A stretch of DNA of 15,273 nt, taken from Candidatus Liptonbacteria bacterium RIFCSPLOWO2_01_FULL_53_13 (GTDB taxonomy: Bacteria; Patescibacteriota; Minisyncoccia; UBA6257; 2-01-FULL-56-20). Location: the NCBI GenBank assembly GCA_001818895.1, contig MHLB01000011.1:1-15273 (forward strand), read 5' to 3'. Positions 1-6,242 of this stretch are shown here, in pieces. Position 1 is the stretch's first letter. Every line of letters begins with the position of its first letter. A program made the translations under genes and the position numbers. The notes under the pieces are model-generated. The model saw only the letters and a program-made list of their open reading frames with translations, made no database searches and was not told the origin of the DNA.

Positions 1-534
1 AACCGCAGCGAGGCGGTGTCACGGACGAATTTTTCGGCGGTCTACGCCCAAGTCCCCGGAAACCTTACCGTCGCCCAGAATCTTAAGATTTTCGGACTTC
101 TCTACGACGTACCGAACTTGAAAAAGCGCATCGGCGGCCTCCTCGCGGAATTTGACCTTGAACAATTCAAGGACACGAAATGCGGCGTGCTTTCTTCCGG
201 TGAGCAAACCAGGGTGAGCCTGGCAAAGGCGATGCTCAATAATCCGCGCCTGCTTCTTCTGGACGAGCCAACCGCGTCGCTTGACCCTTCAACGGCGCAG
301 ATCGCCCGCAAAAAGATAAAAGAGTATGCCGCAAACGGGACGGGCGGGGTTTTGTGGACCTCTCACAACATGCACGAGGTCGCCGAAGTGTGCGACAGGA
401 TACTTTTCCTTTCGCACGGGAAAATCTTGCTTGAAGGGAATCCGAAGACGCTTCCGCGCGAATACGGAAAAGCGAATCTGGAAGAATTATTCATCACTAT
501 CGCGCGCGAGCCGCTCACACTTGAAGCCATATAA
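1..534 (+). CDS. ABC transporter ATP-binding protein, 5' partial (ABC-2 type)
   Basis: This is the C-terminal 177 residues of an ABC ATPase that powers the membrane protein encoded next to it. The reading frame is open to base 1, so the gene starts upstream and the GTG at 16 is internal. Visible motifs are the Q-loop (VYAQVP, about residues 14-19 of the fragment), a signature LSSGEQ in place of the usual LSGGQ, Walker B LLLLDEP followed by a D-loop (SLDP), and the H-loop histidine in TSHNMHEV. Walker A lies outside the window. The stop is 5 nt before the permease ATG, so the two are surely co-transcribed. The drug/polysaccharide ABC-2 class is inferred from the partner; the substrate cannot be told from sequence. 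Confidence 0.93.
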   Translation, partial: NRSEAVSRTNFSAVYAQVPGNLTVAQNLKIFGLLYDVPNLKKRIGGLLAEFDLEQFKDTKCGVLSSGEQTRVSLAKAMLNNPRLLLLDEPTASLDPSTAQIARKKIKEYAANGTGGVLWTSHNMHEVAEVCDRILFLSHGKILLEGNPKTLPREYGKANLEELFITIAREPLTLEAI

Positions 535-539
535 CGCCC

Positions 540-1343
540 ATGAATATACGCCGCATTTATGCCATATTTCTTCGCCAGTTATATCTTTTGCGCGGCAACA
601 TACCGCGCTTTCTGCAAATATTCACATGGACGACAGTGGACATTATTTTGTGGGGATTTTTAACCAAATACCTTAGCCAGTCCGGCGGTTCCGGTTTGCG
701 ATTCATACCCATTTTGCTGGGCGCGGTGCTTCTTTGGAATTTTCTTGGCCAGGTCATGCAAGGCATCAGCATGTCATTTATGGAGGATTCGTGGTCCCGC
801 AATTTTTTGAATTTCTTCGGGTCGCCGCTTGAGATATCGGAATACATCACCGGCTTTGTACTCGCGGGAATCGCGAGAAGTGCGCTCGCTCTTATCGTAA
901 TGATTCTCTTTACCACGCTTGCATTCGGATTTTCCATATTTATCTATGGTTCCTCGCTTGCGCTCTTTCTGGGTATTTTGTTTCTTTTCGGCATTACGCT
1001 CGGCATCGTGGCCATGTGTCTCCTGCTCCGGTTCGGGCCTTCGGCGGAATGGCTCGTGTGGCCCATTCCCGCGTTCATCTCTCCGTTCGTAGGCGTGCTG
1101 TATCCCCTTGAAATATTGCCGCATTGGATGCAAACCATCGGACATTTTCTCCCGCCCTCTTATGTGTTTGAAGGCGCGCGTTCTATCATTTCCGGAAACG
1201 GTTTTTCCATGCCTACGCTTCTCTTCGGCATGGGGCTTTCATTCATCTATCTCTTCTTTGCCTATCAGCTTTTCAAGCGGGTGTATCGCAAAGCGCTTCG
1301 CACGGGCCTTATCGCCCGCTACAGCGCGGAGACAATGACCTAG
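540..1343 (+). CDS. ABC-2 type transporter permease
   Basis: A 267-residue integral membrane protein, the usual size for an ABC-2 permease. About six hydrophobic segments can be seen, near residues 26-44, 55-72, 103-128, 136-163, 170-190 and 226-246. The family's C-terminal conserved stretch is present: PFVGVLYPLEILP at about 182-194, then LPPSYVFEGAR at 204-214. It forms the channel for the ATPase encoded 5 nt upstream. The ATG at 540 gives a sensible amphipathic N-terminus (MNIRRIYAIFLRQ) but has no Shine-Dalgarno sequence, as expected if translation is coupled to the upstream gene. The substrate is unknown; lipid, polysaccharide or drug export are the family's usual roles. Confidence 0.92.
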   Translation: MNIRRIYAIFLRQLYLLRGNIPRFLQIFTWTTVDIILWGFLTKYLSQSGGSGLRFIPILLGAVLLWNFLGQVMQGISMSFMEDSWSRNFLNFFGSPLEISEYITGFVLAGIARSALALIVMILFTTLAFGFSIFIYGSSLALFLGILFLFGITLGIVAMCLLLRFGPSAEWLVWPIPAFISPFVGVLYPLEILPHWMQTIGHFLPPSYVFEGARSIISGNGFSMPTLLFGMGLSFIYLFFAYQLFKRVYRKALRTGLIARYSAETMT

Positions 1344-1348
1344 GGTTG

Positions 1349-1357
1349 TGCTATAAT
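1349..1357 (+). promoter_or_regulatory. Extended -10 promoter, leaderless, for the 106-aa membrane protein gene
   Basis: TGC-TATAAT: a consensus -10 hexamer at 1352-1357 with the extended TGn element. The ATG at 1365 lies 7 nt after the hexamer, where a transcript would be expected to begin, so the mRNA is probably leaderless. There is no convincing -35 and no room for a ribosome binding site. It begins right after the stop of the ABC-2 permease and separates the two transcription units. Confidence 0.75.
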
Positions 1358-1364
1358 TCTTCCC

Positions 1365-1685
1365 ATGAAACCCATCGTCAAACACGCGGTCGTGAACTCT
1401 CTTTTAGCGACGCTCTACATCGCGCTCGTTTCCTTGTTTCTTTCCTATGCGCCCAGCGTATTCGGCCCTGCGCAAAAAGACACCGTGCTCGTCCCGATAG
1501 TGATGCTTTCGCTTCTTGTCTTCTCCGTGGCAATCATGGGCGTTCTCATATTCGGCAGATCGGCCATGTGGTACCTGGACGGAAGAAAAGACGAGGCGCT
1601 TTCGCTTCTCGCGCACACGCTGGCGATATTCTTTTTCATCATTATCGTCGCGCTTTTGGCGCTGTTTATTTTGAGTTCGCGGTAA
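1365..1685 (+). CDS. Small three-helix membrane protein of unknown function
   Basis: A 106-residue hydrophobic protein that I do not recognise as a named family. Three membrane segments are visible, near residues 9-30, 40-64 and 80-103, with a short charged loop (DGRKDEA) between the second and third. There is no signal peptide cleavage site, catalytic motif or metal-binding motif. The start is fixed by a leaderless extended -10 promoter 7 nt upstream. The stop is only 3 nt from the start of the CYTH gene, so the two form a bicistronic unit. Small proteins of this kind are common in Patescibacteria, but no role can be inferred beyond co-expression with the CYTH protein. Confidence 0.8.
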   Translation: MKPIVKHAVVNSLLATLYIALVSLFLSYAPSVFGPAQKDTVLVPIVMLSLLVFSVAIMGVLIFGRSAMWYLDGRKDEALSLLAHTLAIFFFIIIVALLALFILSSR

Positions 1686-1688
1686 CAT

Positions 1689-2228
1689 ATGCGCGAGATT
1701 GAAATAAAAGTGAGAATAAGCGATATGCGCGCGCTTGAAGAGAAGCTCCGTGCGCAAAATTGTGTGCTTTTACCACCCGTTCATCAACATGATACGGTTT
1801 ATTCCCGTCATGGTTCGGCGGAATTCGCGTCGGCGAAAGAGGGCGACGTTATTTTGCGCATCAGGCGCGAAAACGATAAAGCGGAATTCAACCTGAAGCA
1901 ACAGAAATCAAATGAGATGGATAATATTGAATACGAGACCGAGATCGCAAGCCCCGATGCGCTGCACGGCATTTTGGGAGCGCTCGGATGGTTCCCGGAG
2001 ATAGAAGTGAAAAAAATCCGCCGCAAAGGGACGCTCGGCGCGTATAACGTCTGCTTAGATGAAGTGGAACAACTCGGGAATTATATGGAAATTGAAAAAA
2101 TGGCGCAGGAGGACGCTGACCCGGATGCGGTTCGCAAGGAACTCTATAACGCGCTTGAAGGTCTGGGGTTTTCGCGAAGCGACGAAGAAACCAGAGGATA
2201 CGATACGCAGGTACATCAGCGACACTAG
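1689..2228 (+). CDS. CYTH-domain protein (class IV adenylate cyclase / triphosphatase family)
   Basis: A 179-residue protein beginning REIEIKVRI, the N-terminal ExExK signature of the CYTH (CyaB-thiamine triphosphatase) tunnel fold. Other expected charged strands follow: ILRIRRE (about 55-61), AEFNLKQQ (66-73), IEYETEI (80-86), EIEVKKIRRKG (104-114), CLDEVEQLGNYMEIE (120-134). These alternating acidic and basic residues line the tunnel that binds a triphosphate and divalent metal. Size and end fit the CyaB-like branch, whose members act as adenylyl cyclases, thiamine triphosphatases or inorganic triphosphatases; sequence alone does not decide which. It lies 3 nt after the upstream small membrane protein gene, with no Shine-Dalgarno sequence, so it relies on that gene's transcript. 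Confidence 0.88.
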   Translation: MREIEIKVRISDMRALEEKLRAQNCVLLPPVHQHDTVYSRHGSAEFASAKEGDVILRIRRENDKAEFNLKQQKSNEMDNIEYETEIASPDALHGILGALGWFPEIEVKKIRRKGTLGAYNVCLDEVEQLGNYMEIEKMAQEDADPDAVRKELYNALEGLGFSRSDEETRGYDTQVHQRH

Positions 2229-2230
2229 AG

Positions 2231-2374
2231 GAATAAATCCCTTGCTCCTTCGGAGCACTCCCTTTATAAAAGGAAGAATAATTCCTCCTTTCTTAAAGGA
2301 GGTGCCGAGCCGCGCGAGGCGGAGGATTTCGTAAATCCCTCCCCCTTCCAGGGTACTCCCTTTAGGAAAGGGAG
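2231..2374. repeat. Two copies of an imperfect-palindrome intergenic repeat
   Basis: Most of the spacer between the CYTH gene and rarA consists of two related units. Both have AAATCCCT, a short hairpin or its remnant, then ACTCCCTTTA and a purine-rich right arm. Copy 1 (2235-2275) holds hairpin GCTCC-TTC-GGAGC (2244-2256). Copy 2 (2333-2374) ends in a perfect 8-bp stem with a 3-nt loop, CTCCCTTT-AGG-AAAGGGAG (2356-2374). Between them is another perfect stem, CCTCCTTT-CTT-AAAGGAGG (2284-2302). The same plan recurs at 6778-6882. None is followed by a run of T on either strand, so they are not obvious terminators, though they may end or protect the CYTH transcript. Confidence 0.75.
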
Positions 2375-2437
2375 AAACCCCTCGACTTCGCTCGGGGAAT
2401 AAAACGCGGGAATGACAAGAGGAGGAACGGGGCAATC

Positions 2438-2446
2438 TGTTATACT
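2438..2446 (+). promoter_or_regulatory. Extended -10 promoter, leaderless, for rarA
   Basis: TGT-TATACT with the hexamer at 2441-2446, then 6 nt (ACCCCC) to the ATG at 2453. Transcription should start at or next to the start codon. The GGAGG at about 2421-2425 is too far upstream (over 25 nt) to act as a ribosome binding site, and would lie outside the transcript. There is no good -35 at normal spacing. Confidence 0.75.
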
Positions 2447-2452
2447 ACCCCC

Positions 2453-3643
2453 ATGGAACCTTTGGCGTCCCAAATACGGCCCAAACGGCTTGAAGATTTC
2501 ATCGGGCAAACGCACCTCGTAGGCAAGGGCAAGCCTCTGCGCGTCGCCATCAAGGAGGGGCACCTGTTCTCTTTTATCCTTTGGGGCCCTCCGGGCGTCG
2601 GCAAAACGACGCTCGCGAAAATCTATGCAAAGTCGCTTGACGCCAAACTCTACGAGCTTTCGGCGGTCTCCGCGGGCAAGGACGACATTAGGGCAATCCT
2701 GAACGACCAAAGCTTGCGTTCGGGACCGAAGATACTTTTTCTTGACGAGATACACCGGTTCAACAAAGCACAACAGGATTTCCTGCTTCCCTATGCGGAG
2801 CGCGGGGATATCGTGCTTATCGGCGCGACGACCGAAAACCCCAGTTTTGAGGTCATTCCCGCGCTTTTATCGCGTTGCCGTGTGTTTGTGCTCAATGAAC
2901 TGAATGAAGCGGAAATAGGGCAAATTATTGACCGTACGGGCCTTCCTGTCGAGAAAGAGGCAAAAGAATGGCTCGTACGTATGGCAAACGGCGACGCCCG
3001 CCAGGCAATCAGCGTATTGGAGAGCGCGTCCAAGCTTTACCCCGTTTCGTTGAAAAAAACCTCTTCCCGCGGCGCGGGCAACGGCAAAAAAATCACCGTT
3101 GAGGCGCTCAAAAACACCGTTCAAAATAAGTTTCTGCGGTTTGATAAAAAAGGAGATGAGCACTACAACACGATAAGCGCATTCATTAAATCCATGCGCG
3201 CGAGCCAGCCGGACGCCGCGCTTTACTATCTCGCGCGGATGCTTGAGTCGGGAGAGGACCCGAAATTCATTGCGAGACGAATGGTGATATTCGCGTCGGA
3301 GGACATCGGCATGGCGCTCCCGACCGCGCTCGTCGTGGCGAACGAAGTGTTCCGGGCGGTGGATACCATCGGCATGCCGGAAGCGGCAATCAATCTTGCC
3401 CACGGCACGGTCTATCTCGCACTCGCCCCCAAGGACAAAAGCGCGTATTACGCCTATTTTGAGGCGCTGGATGACGTCAAAGCGCACGGCAATCTTCCCG
3501 TCCCGCTTGAGATAAGAAATGCGCCGACCAAACTTATGAAAGATCTTGGTTACGGCAAAGGATACGAGCCGTACGTAAAAACCGACCTCTTGCCGGAAAA
3601 ATTAAAGGGGAAGAAATATTACCGGAGAAAGGCGGCGCGGTAA
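2453..3643 (+). CDS. rarA: RarA/MgsA replication-associated recombination AAA+ ATPase
   Basis: A 396-residue clamp-loader-like AAA+ ATPase that acts at stalled or damaged replication forks in the cytoplasm. Motifs in order: RPKRLEDFIGQ (9-19), Walker A GPPGVGKTT (45-53), Walker B ILFLDEIHRFNKAQQD (94-109), sensor 1 GATTENPSF (124-132), a likely arginine finger in LSRCR (139-143), sensor 2 GDARQA (180-185). The RarA-specific C-terminal region follows: KFLRFDKKGDEHYNTISAF, then SEDIGMA (282-288) and the LPVPLEIRNAPTKLMKDLGYGKGY region. It is a little shorter than the usual 430-450 residues but looks complete. A basic, low-complexity stretch (about 195-213) joins the ATPase and C-terminal parts. 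The start agrees with a leaderless promoter. Confidence 0.97.
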   Translation: MEPLASQIRPKRLEDFIGQTHLVGKGKPLRVAIKEGHLFSFILWGPPGVGKTTLAKIYAKSLDAKLYELSAVSAGKDDIRAILNDQSLRSGPKILFLDEIHRFNKAQQDFLLPYAERGDIVLIGATTENPSFEVIPALLSRCRVFVLNELNEAEIGQIIDRTGLPVEKEAKEWLVRMANGDARQAISVLESASKLYPVSLKKTSSRGAGNGKKITVEALKNTVQNKFLRFDKKGDEHYNTISAFIKSMRASQPDAALYYLARMLESGEDPKFIARRMVIFASEDIGMALPTALVVANEVFRAVDTIGMPEAAINLAHGTVYLALAPKDKSAYYAYFEALDDVKAHGNLPVPLEIRNAPTKLMKDLGYGKGYEPYVKTDLLPEKLKGKKYYRRKAAR

Positions 3644-3650
3644 ACGCAAG

Positions 3651-4211
3651 ATGGATATTTCAGAAAAATATAAAAACTGGCGATATAAAAATACGACCCT
3701 CCTTGCGGCGAGCTTAGTCGCGCTTTTCTATTTTGCCGACACGCCGTTCGTAAAAAATGTCATTATGCAACTCGGCGACCTTGGATACGTTGGCGCATTT
3801 ATCACCGGGTTCTTTTTCGTATCTACTTTTACCGTTGCGCCTGCGGCGATTGTTTTGTATCATCTCGCCGACATTTTGCACCCGGTTGAAATCGCACTGC
3901 TTGCGGGGATGGGAGGAGTTGTCGGTGACTTTCTTATCTTCCGGTTTCTCAAGGATAGCGTACTTGAAGAGTTGAAACCGCTTTTTTTGAAGTGGGAAGG
4001 AAATCATCTGAAGGCCCTCTTTCGCACTCCTTTTTTCGCGTGGTTTTCTCCATTCGTCGGCGCGGTGATCATCGCATCTCCGCTTCCCGATGAAATCGGG
4101 ATAAGCATATTGGGGATAAGCAAGTTGAAGGACTGGCAATTTATTCTTCTCTCCCTCGTGCTGAATTCCGCGGGAATTTTCGTTATCGTCACGCTTGCGC
4201 GCGCGTTCTGA
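3651..4211 (+). CDS. Small VTT/DedA-like (SNARE-associated) membrane protein
   Basis: A 186-residue membrane protein with five or so hydrophobic segments: residues about 15-31, 44-72, 78-95, 123-143 and 160-184. The pattern fits the VTT (DedA/TMEM41/Tvp38) fold: GYVGAFITGFFFVSTFTVAPA early, the glycine-rich LAGMGGVVGDFLIFRF in the middle (family position G-x-x-x-GD), and PDEIGISILGISKL near the end, where DedA proteins have a conserved acidic residue. DedA relatives are lipid scramblases or transporters needed for membrane homeostasis; the assignment is from pattern only and is moderate. It starts 7 nt after rarA without a Shine-Dalgarno sequence and ends in TGA, 31 bp short of the converging AI-2E gene. 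Confidence 0.65.
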   Translation: MDISEKYKNWRYKNTTLLAASLVALFYFADTPFVKNVIMQLGDLGYVGAFITGFFFVSTFTVAPAAIVLYHLADILHPVEIALLAGMGGVVGDFLIFRFLKDSVLEELKPLFLKWEGNHLKALFRTPFFAWFSPFVGAVIIASPLPDEIGISILGISKLKDWQFILLSLVLNSAGIFVIVTLARAF

Positions 4212-4242
4212 AGGCGCGCCGCTTCCGGAAAACGGTACCCTG

Positions 4243-5262
4243 CTACGGACGAAGCGCCATGATCGGGTAGATATCAAGGAGGGCGAAAAGCAACGAGAGG
4301 ACGAGCGGGCCGAGGACAAATCCCATTGGTCCGAAAGCGGCAAGACCGCCCAAGACGCTCAAGAGCACAAGAAACTGGTGCACCTTCACTCCGCGCTTCA
4401 AAAGAAACGGCCTCGCAATATTGTCTGCGGTGCCTACGATGAGCATTCCCCAAAGGAGCAAACCGACAGGCCCAAAGAGCCCGTTCTGGCTTGCGAGCAA
4501 ATAGAGCGCGCCGGGTACGGTGACAATCATTGCGCCGACGCCGGGCACCATTGAGGCAATGACTGCGAAGAAGCCCCAGAGCACCGGATTTGCCACGCCG
4601 AAGAGCGCAAAGCCGACTCCCGTAAGAAACCCCTGGAGGAGCGCTATGACCAACGAGCCCACGACAATTGACCGCACTGCGGATTCAAGGCGGCCGAAGA
4701 ATTTTTCATCGTCGCCCGAGGGAAGCGGCGCCACTTCCCGGATGTATTGCAATATGCGCCCGCCCTCTTTCAGGCAGTAATACAACGCCACGGCCCATAA
4801 GACGAAGTGAAAAAAGATGCCGGCAAGCTCCGAGAATATCGCGCCTGCTTTGCTTACCAGCCAGCGCAGGCCTTGCGTGGCATACTCGCCGATGCTTTCA
4901 ACCGGCAGGGAAACGCTTCCGCCGAACCATTCGGTTGCGCGGGCGAAAAACTCTTGGATGGATTCCCTATTTTGAACAAGGTGGGAATAGAGAGTATTCG
5001 CTTCCAAGATGATCCGGATGCCGAAAAAGTTAAGCGGAACGAGCACGATCAAAAGGGCGATAAGCGCGGTGATTCCCGCGGCAAGGCCCGGACGATTCGG
5101 CATGCGTTTTGCAAACCATTGGCGCAGAGGCCAAAAGACCACGGCAAAAACGGCGGCAAGCACCAGGTCGGTTACAAACGGGAGAACCATAAATCCGGCG
5201 AGAAGCGCCGTTATGATGAGAAGCGCGAAGAAAAAATAGGTTTCGTTACTGCGGAGAGACAT
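4243..5262 (-). CDS. AI-2E family transporter (PerM/YdiK-like permease)
   Basis: A 339-residue polytopic inner-membrane protein of the AI-2E exporter family (PF01594). Early hydrophobic segments come in close pairs, followed by a soluble-looking region with NRESIQEFFARATEWFGG. The family core then appears: a conserved LLQGFLTGVGFALFGV, then WGFFAVIASMVPGVGAMIVTVP, and a C-terminal DNIARPFLLKRGVKVHQFLVLLSVLGGLAAFG. Members export diverse solutes and few truly move AI-2, so the substrate is open. I start it at the ATG at 5262 (MSLRSNETYFFF) and not at the in-frame ATG at 5280, because an extended -10 box sits between the two and would leave the upstream ATG outside the transcript. It converges with the VTT-like gene. 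Confidence 0.93.
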   Translation of the reverse strand: MSLRSNETYFFFALLIITALLAGFMVLPFVTDLVLAAVFAVVFWPLRQWFAKRMPNRPGLAAGITALIALLIVLVPLNFFGIRIILEANTLYSHLVQNRESIQEFFARATEWFGGSVSLPVESIGEYATQGLRWLVSKAGAIFSELAGIFFHFVLWAVALYYCLKEGGRILQYIREVAPLPSGDDEKFFGRLESAVRSIVVGSLVIALLQGFLTGVGFALFGVANPVLWGFFAVIASMVPGVGAMIVTVPGALYLLASQNGLFGPVGLLLWGMLIVGTADNIARPFLLKRGVKVHQFLVLLSVLGGLAAFGPMGFVLGPLVLSLLFALLDIYPIMALRP

Positions 5263-5268
5263 AGGGGA

Positions 5269-5277
5269 AGTATAGCA
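5269..5277 (-). promoter_or_regulatory. Extended -10 promoter, leaderless, for the AI-2E gene
   Basis: On the minus strand TGC-TATACT, hexamer at 5274-5269, then 6 nt (TCCCCT) to the ATG at 5262. The whole element fits in the 17 nt between the cupredoxin stop (TAG at 5282-5280) and this start, so the AI-2E gene has its own promoter even though it could also receive read-through. It decides the start codon. Confidence 0.75.
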
Positions 5278-5279
5278 CA

Positions 5280-5750
5280 CTATTCCGCCACCGTAAGCGT
5301 TCCCTTCATCCCCATTGCGCGGTGATTGCCTATGGAGCAGTAAAATTCAAACGAACCGGCTTTGTCGGCGGTGAACTCCACCGTTTCTTCCTCTCCCCCG
5401 TTGAGTTTTTTCGTCGCCACTTGAAATTCGTCAATCTTCAAGTCGTGGAATCCCTCCGCGTTTTTGAATACGATTCTTACTCTATCCCCCTTCTTTACGG
5501 AGAGGGACGAGGGAGAAAACGAGAAAGGCCGTCCGACCACCGTGAATTCTTTCACCCCCACACTCACAGATGCGCCTATTTCCACAGGAGCGCCGTTTAC
5601 GGAGATTCCCTGCACCGCCTCGGGAGCCGCATTTCCCTCATTAGTATTTACTACGGGCACGGGTATCTCTGCCTTCTTGCCGGCATAGAGCCACCACCCC
5701 CCTCCGACCACCACCACCGCGATTATGATTGAGATAATAGATTTATTCAT
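5280..5750 (-). CDS. Membrane-anchored cupredoxin (type 1 copper protein)
   Basis: A 156-residue protein with an uncleaved N-terminal membrane anchor (residues about 4-22) facing a cupredoxin domain outside the membrane. A linker rich in P, N and A (27-50) leads to the fold. The copper site is visible: His102 in GFHD, Cys138 in FYCSIGNH, His143, and Met148 (or Met146) in MGMKG, the usual H...C-x4-H-x4-M order. GSFEFYCSIGNHRAMGMKG resembles plastocyanin-like and Cupredoxin_1 domains. It may carry electrons or bind copper; no redox partner is encoded nearby. I use the ATG at 5750: a -10 element lies 7 nt before it, and the 30 extra residues from the ATG at 5840 are arginine/tryptophan-rich and not signal-like. 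Confidence 0.9.
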   Translation of the reverse strand: MNKSIISIIIAVVVVGGGWWLYAGKKAEIPVPVVNTNEGNAAPEAVQGISVNGAPVEIGASVSVGVKEFTVVGRPFSFSPSSLSVKKGDRVRIVFKNAEGFHDLKIDEFQVATKKLNGGEEETVEFTADKAGSFEFYCSIGNHRAMGMKGTLTVAE

Positions 5751-5757
5751 GGGAGAT

Positions 5758-5766
5758 ACTATATCA
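5758..5766 (-). promoter_or_regulatory. Extended -10 promoter, leaderless, for the cupredoxin gene
   Basis: On the minus strand TGA-TATAGT, hexamer at 5763-5758, then 7 nt (ATCTCCC) to the ATG at 5750. It has the same geometry as the other leaderless starts in the window. The palindrome at 5847-5880 is about 80 bp further upstream and could influence this promoter. Confidence 0.7.
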
Positions 5767-5846
5767 TACTTCCTGTGAATTTCGAAAATCCTCCGACTCG
5801 TGAATCTCCACCACCTCTTTCTATCCGCCGCCCATCGCAAAAGAAC

Positions 5847-5880
5847 CCTTGTTATGATGTACTAGTACATCATAACAAGG
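5847..5880. repeat. Perfect 34-bp palindrome, possible operator
   Basis: The left arm CCTTGTTATGATGTACT is followed directly by its exact reverse complement, with no spacer (centre between 5863 and 5864). With no loop it suits a dimeric DNA-binding protein better than an RNA terminator, and no T-run follows it on either strand. Each arm also contains TGT-TATGAT, an extended -10 look-alike, so both strands carry the same promoter-like word. A 9-bp tandem repeat (5885-5902) adjoins its right side. It lies about 97 bp upstream of the cupredoxin start. Operator function is inference. Confidence 0.85.
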
Positions 5881-6008
5881 TAAAAAGATTGCTAAGATTG
5901 CTCTTGGGGGCCCCTCCGTGTATGTGCGCGCCTGCTTGCCTGCCTCCGGCATGGCCTTTGGCGTGGCCTCCTAAACGCCTAATACAGTGCGCTAGCCGTT
6001 TCCCCGCC

Positions 6009-6068
6009 TTATATCCTCATACCCCTTATTCGGGCGAATAAGGGGTATGAAAAACTTTGCTTTGCCAT
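6009..6068 (-). CDS. Possible 19-codon small ORF with Shine-Dalgarno site (speculative)
   Basis: On the minus strand GGAGG (6080-6076) stands 7 nt before an ATG at 6068 that opens MAKQSFSYPLFARIRGMRI, stop TAA at 6011-6009. An in-frame ATG two codons earlier (6074) is too close to the GGAGG. Nearly all other genes here lack a Shine-Dalgarno sequence at this spacing, which makes the site noticeable, but the ORF runs through hairpin 1 and may be accidental. If translated it would be a short basic peptide, or a leader whose translation opens the hairpin. No family can be recognised. Confidence 0.2.
   Translation of the reverse strand: MAKQSFSYPLFARIRGMRI
6017..6050. repeat. ATACCCC-family hairpin 1 (16-bp perfect stem)
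   Basis: TCATACCCCTTATTCG, a 2-nt GG centre, then the exact reverse complement ending GGGGTATGA. On the plus strand AAAAA follows it; on the minus strand a T-run precedes it, so it is not a conventional terminator in either direction. Its right arm GGTATGAAAA (6044-6053) can also pair with TTTTCATACC at 6068-6077, giving two mutually exclusive folds. Confidence 0.85.
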
Positions 6069-6103
6069 TTTCATACCTCCGTTTTTATCGGAAGCGCCGA
6101 GAA

Positions 6104-6127
6104 TACCCCGAGGCGAACCTCGGGGAT
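6104..6127. repeat. ATACCCC-family hairpin 2
   Basis: TACCCCGAGG-CGAA-CCTCGGGGAT with a perfect 8-bp GC-rich core (6106-6113 with 6118-6125) and a 4-nt loop. It shares the outer ATACCCC and GGGGAT words with hairpins 1 and 3, but its inner stem is GAGG/CCTC. There is no T-run on either side. Confidence 0.75.
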
Positions 6128-6200
6128 GAATCGGCACAAAGAAATCGTATGCCCGGTGGGCGTACCTTGCCGACAAAGTTGCCACGGTGCTACCCGCGAA

Positions 6201-6226
6201 ATACCCCGCCGCTTTGCGGCTGGGAT
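6201..6226. repeat. ATACCCC-family hairpin 3
   Basis: ATACCCC-GCCGC-TTT-GCGGC-TGGGAT: a 5-bp inner stem with a 3-nt loop (6208-6220), then one C/T mismatch and three further C-G pairs. It begins 17 bp beyond the stop codon of the DUF5666-like gene on the minus strand, so it may stabilise the 3' end of that transcript. No terminator-like T-run follows. Confidence 0.7.
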
Positions 6227-6242
6227 AGACGGGCAGCCAACT

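Larger units (their letters stand above)
5751..6242. other. 490-bp gene-free region rich in palindromes
   Basis: No convincing protein gene lies between the cupredoxin and DUF5666-like genes; the plus-strand frames here read as proline/cysteine/arginine-rich noise. The stretch holds the cupredoxin promoter, a perfect 34-bp palindrome (5847-5880), a 9-bp tandem repeat AAGATTGCT x2 (5885-5902), a short palindrome GGGGGCCCC (5906-5914), and three hairpins of one ATACCCC family (6017-6050, 6104-6127, 6201-6226). One mini-ORF with a Shine-Dalgarno sequence on the minus strand is listed separately. I saw no signature of tmRNA, RNase P RNA, SRP RNA, 6S RNA or a tRNA. Confidence 0.7.

Noticed and set aside
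16..18. GTG at 16 as the start of the ABC ATPase
   Set aside because: The frame is open to the window edge, and a start here would remove Walker A; the gene is cut by the window.
5751..5840. 30-residue N-terminal extension of the cupredoxin from the ATG at 5840
   Set aside because: It covers the -10 element at 5758-5766, reads RW/RR-rich, and would put the membrane anchor at residue 34. The leaderless start at 5750 is better.
5847..6050. Palindromes at 5847-5880 and 6017-6050 as intrinsic terminators
   Set aside because: Neither is followed by a T-run in the direction of a gene end, and the first has no loop.
5847..6226. A CRISPR array in the palindrome-rich gap
   Set aside because: The repeats are palindromes of different inner sequence at irregular spacing, with no identical direct repeats and no cas gene nearby.
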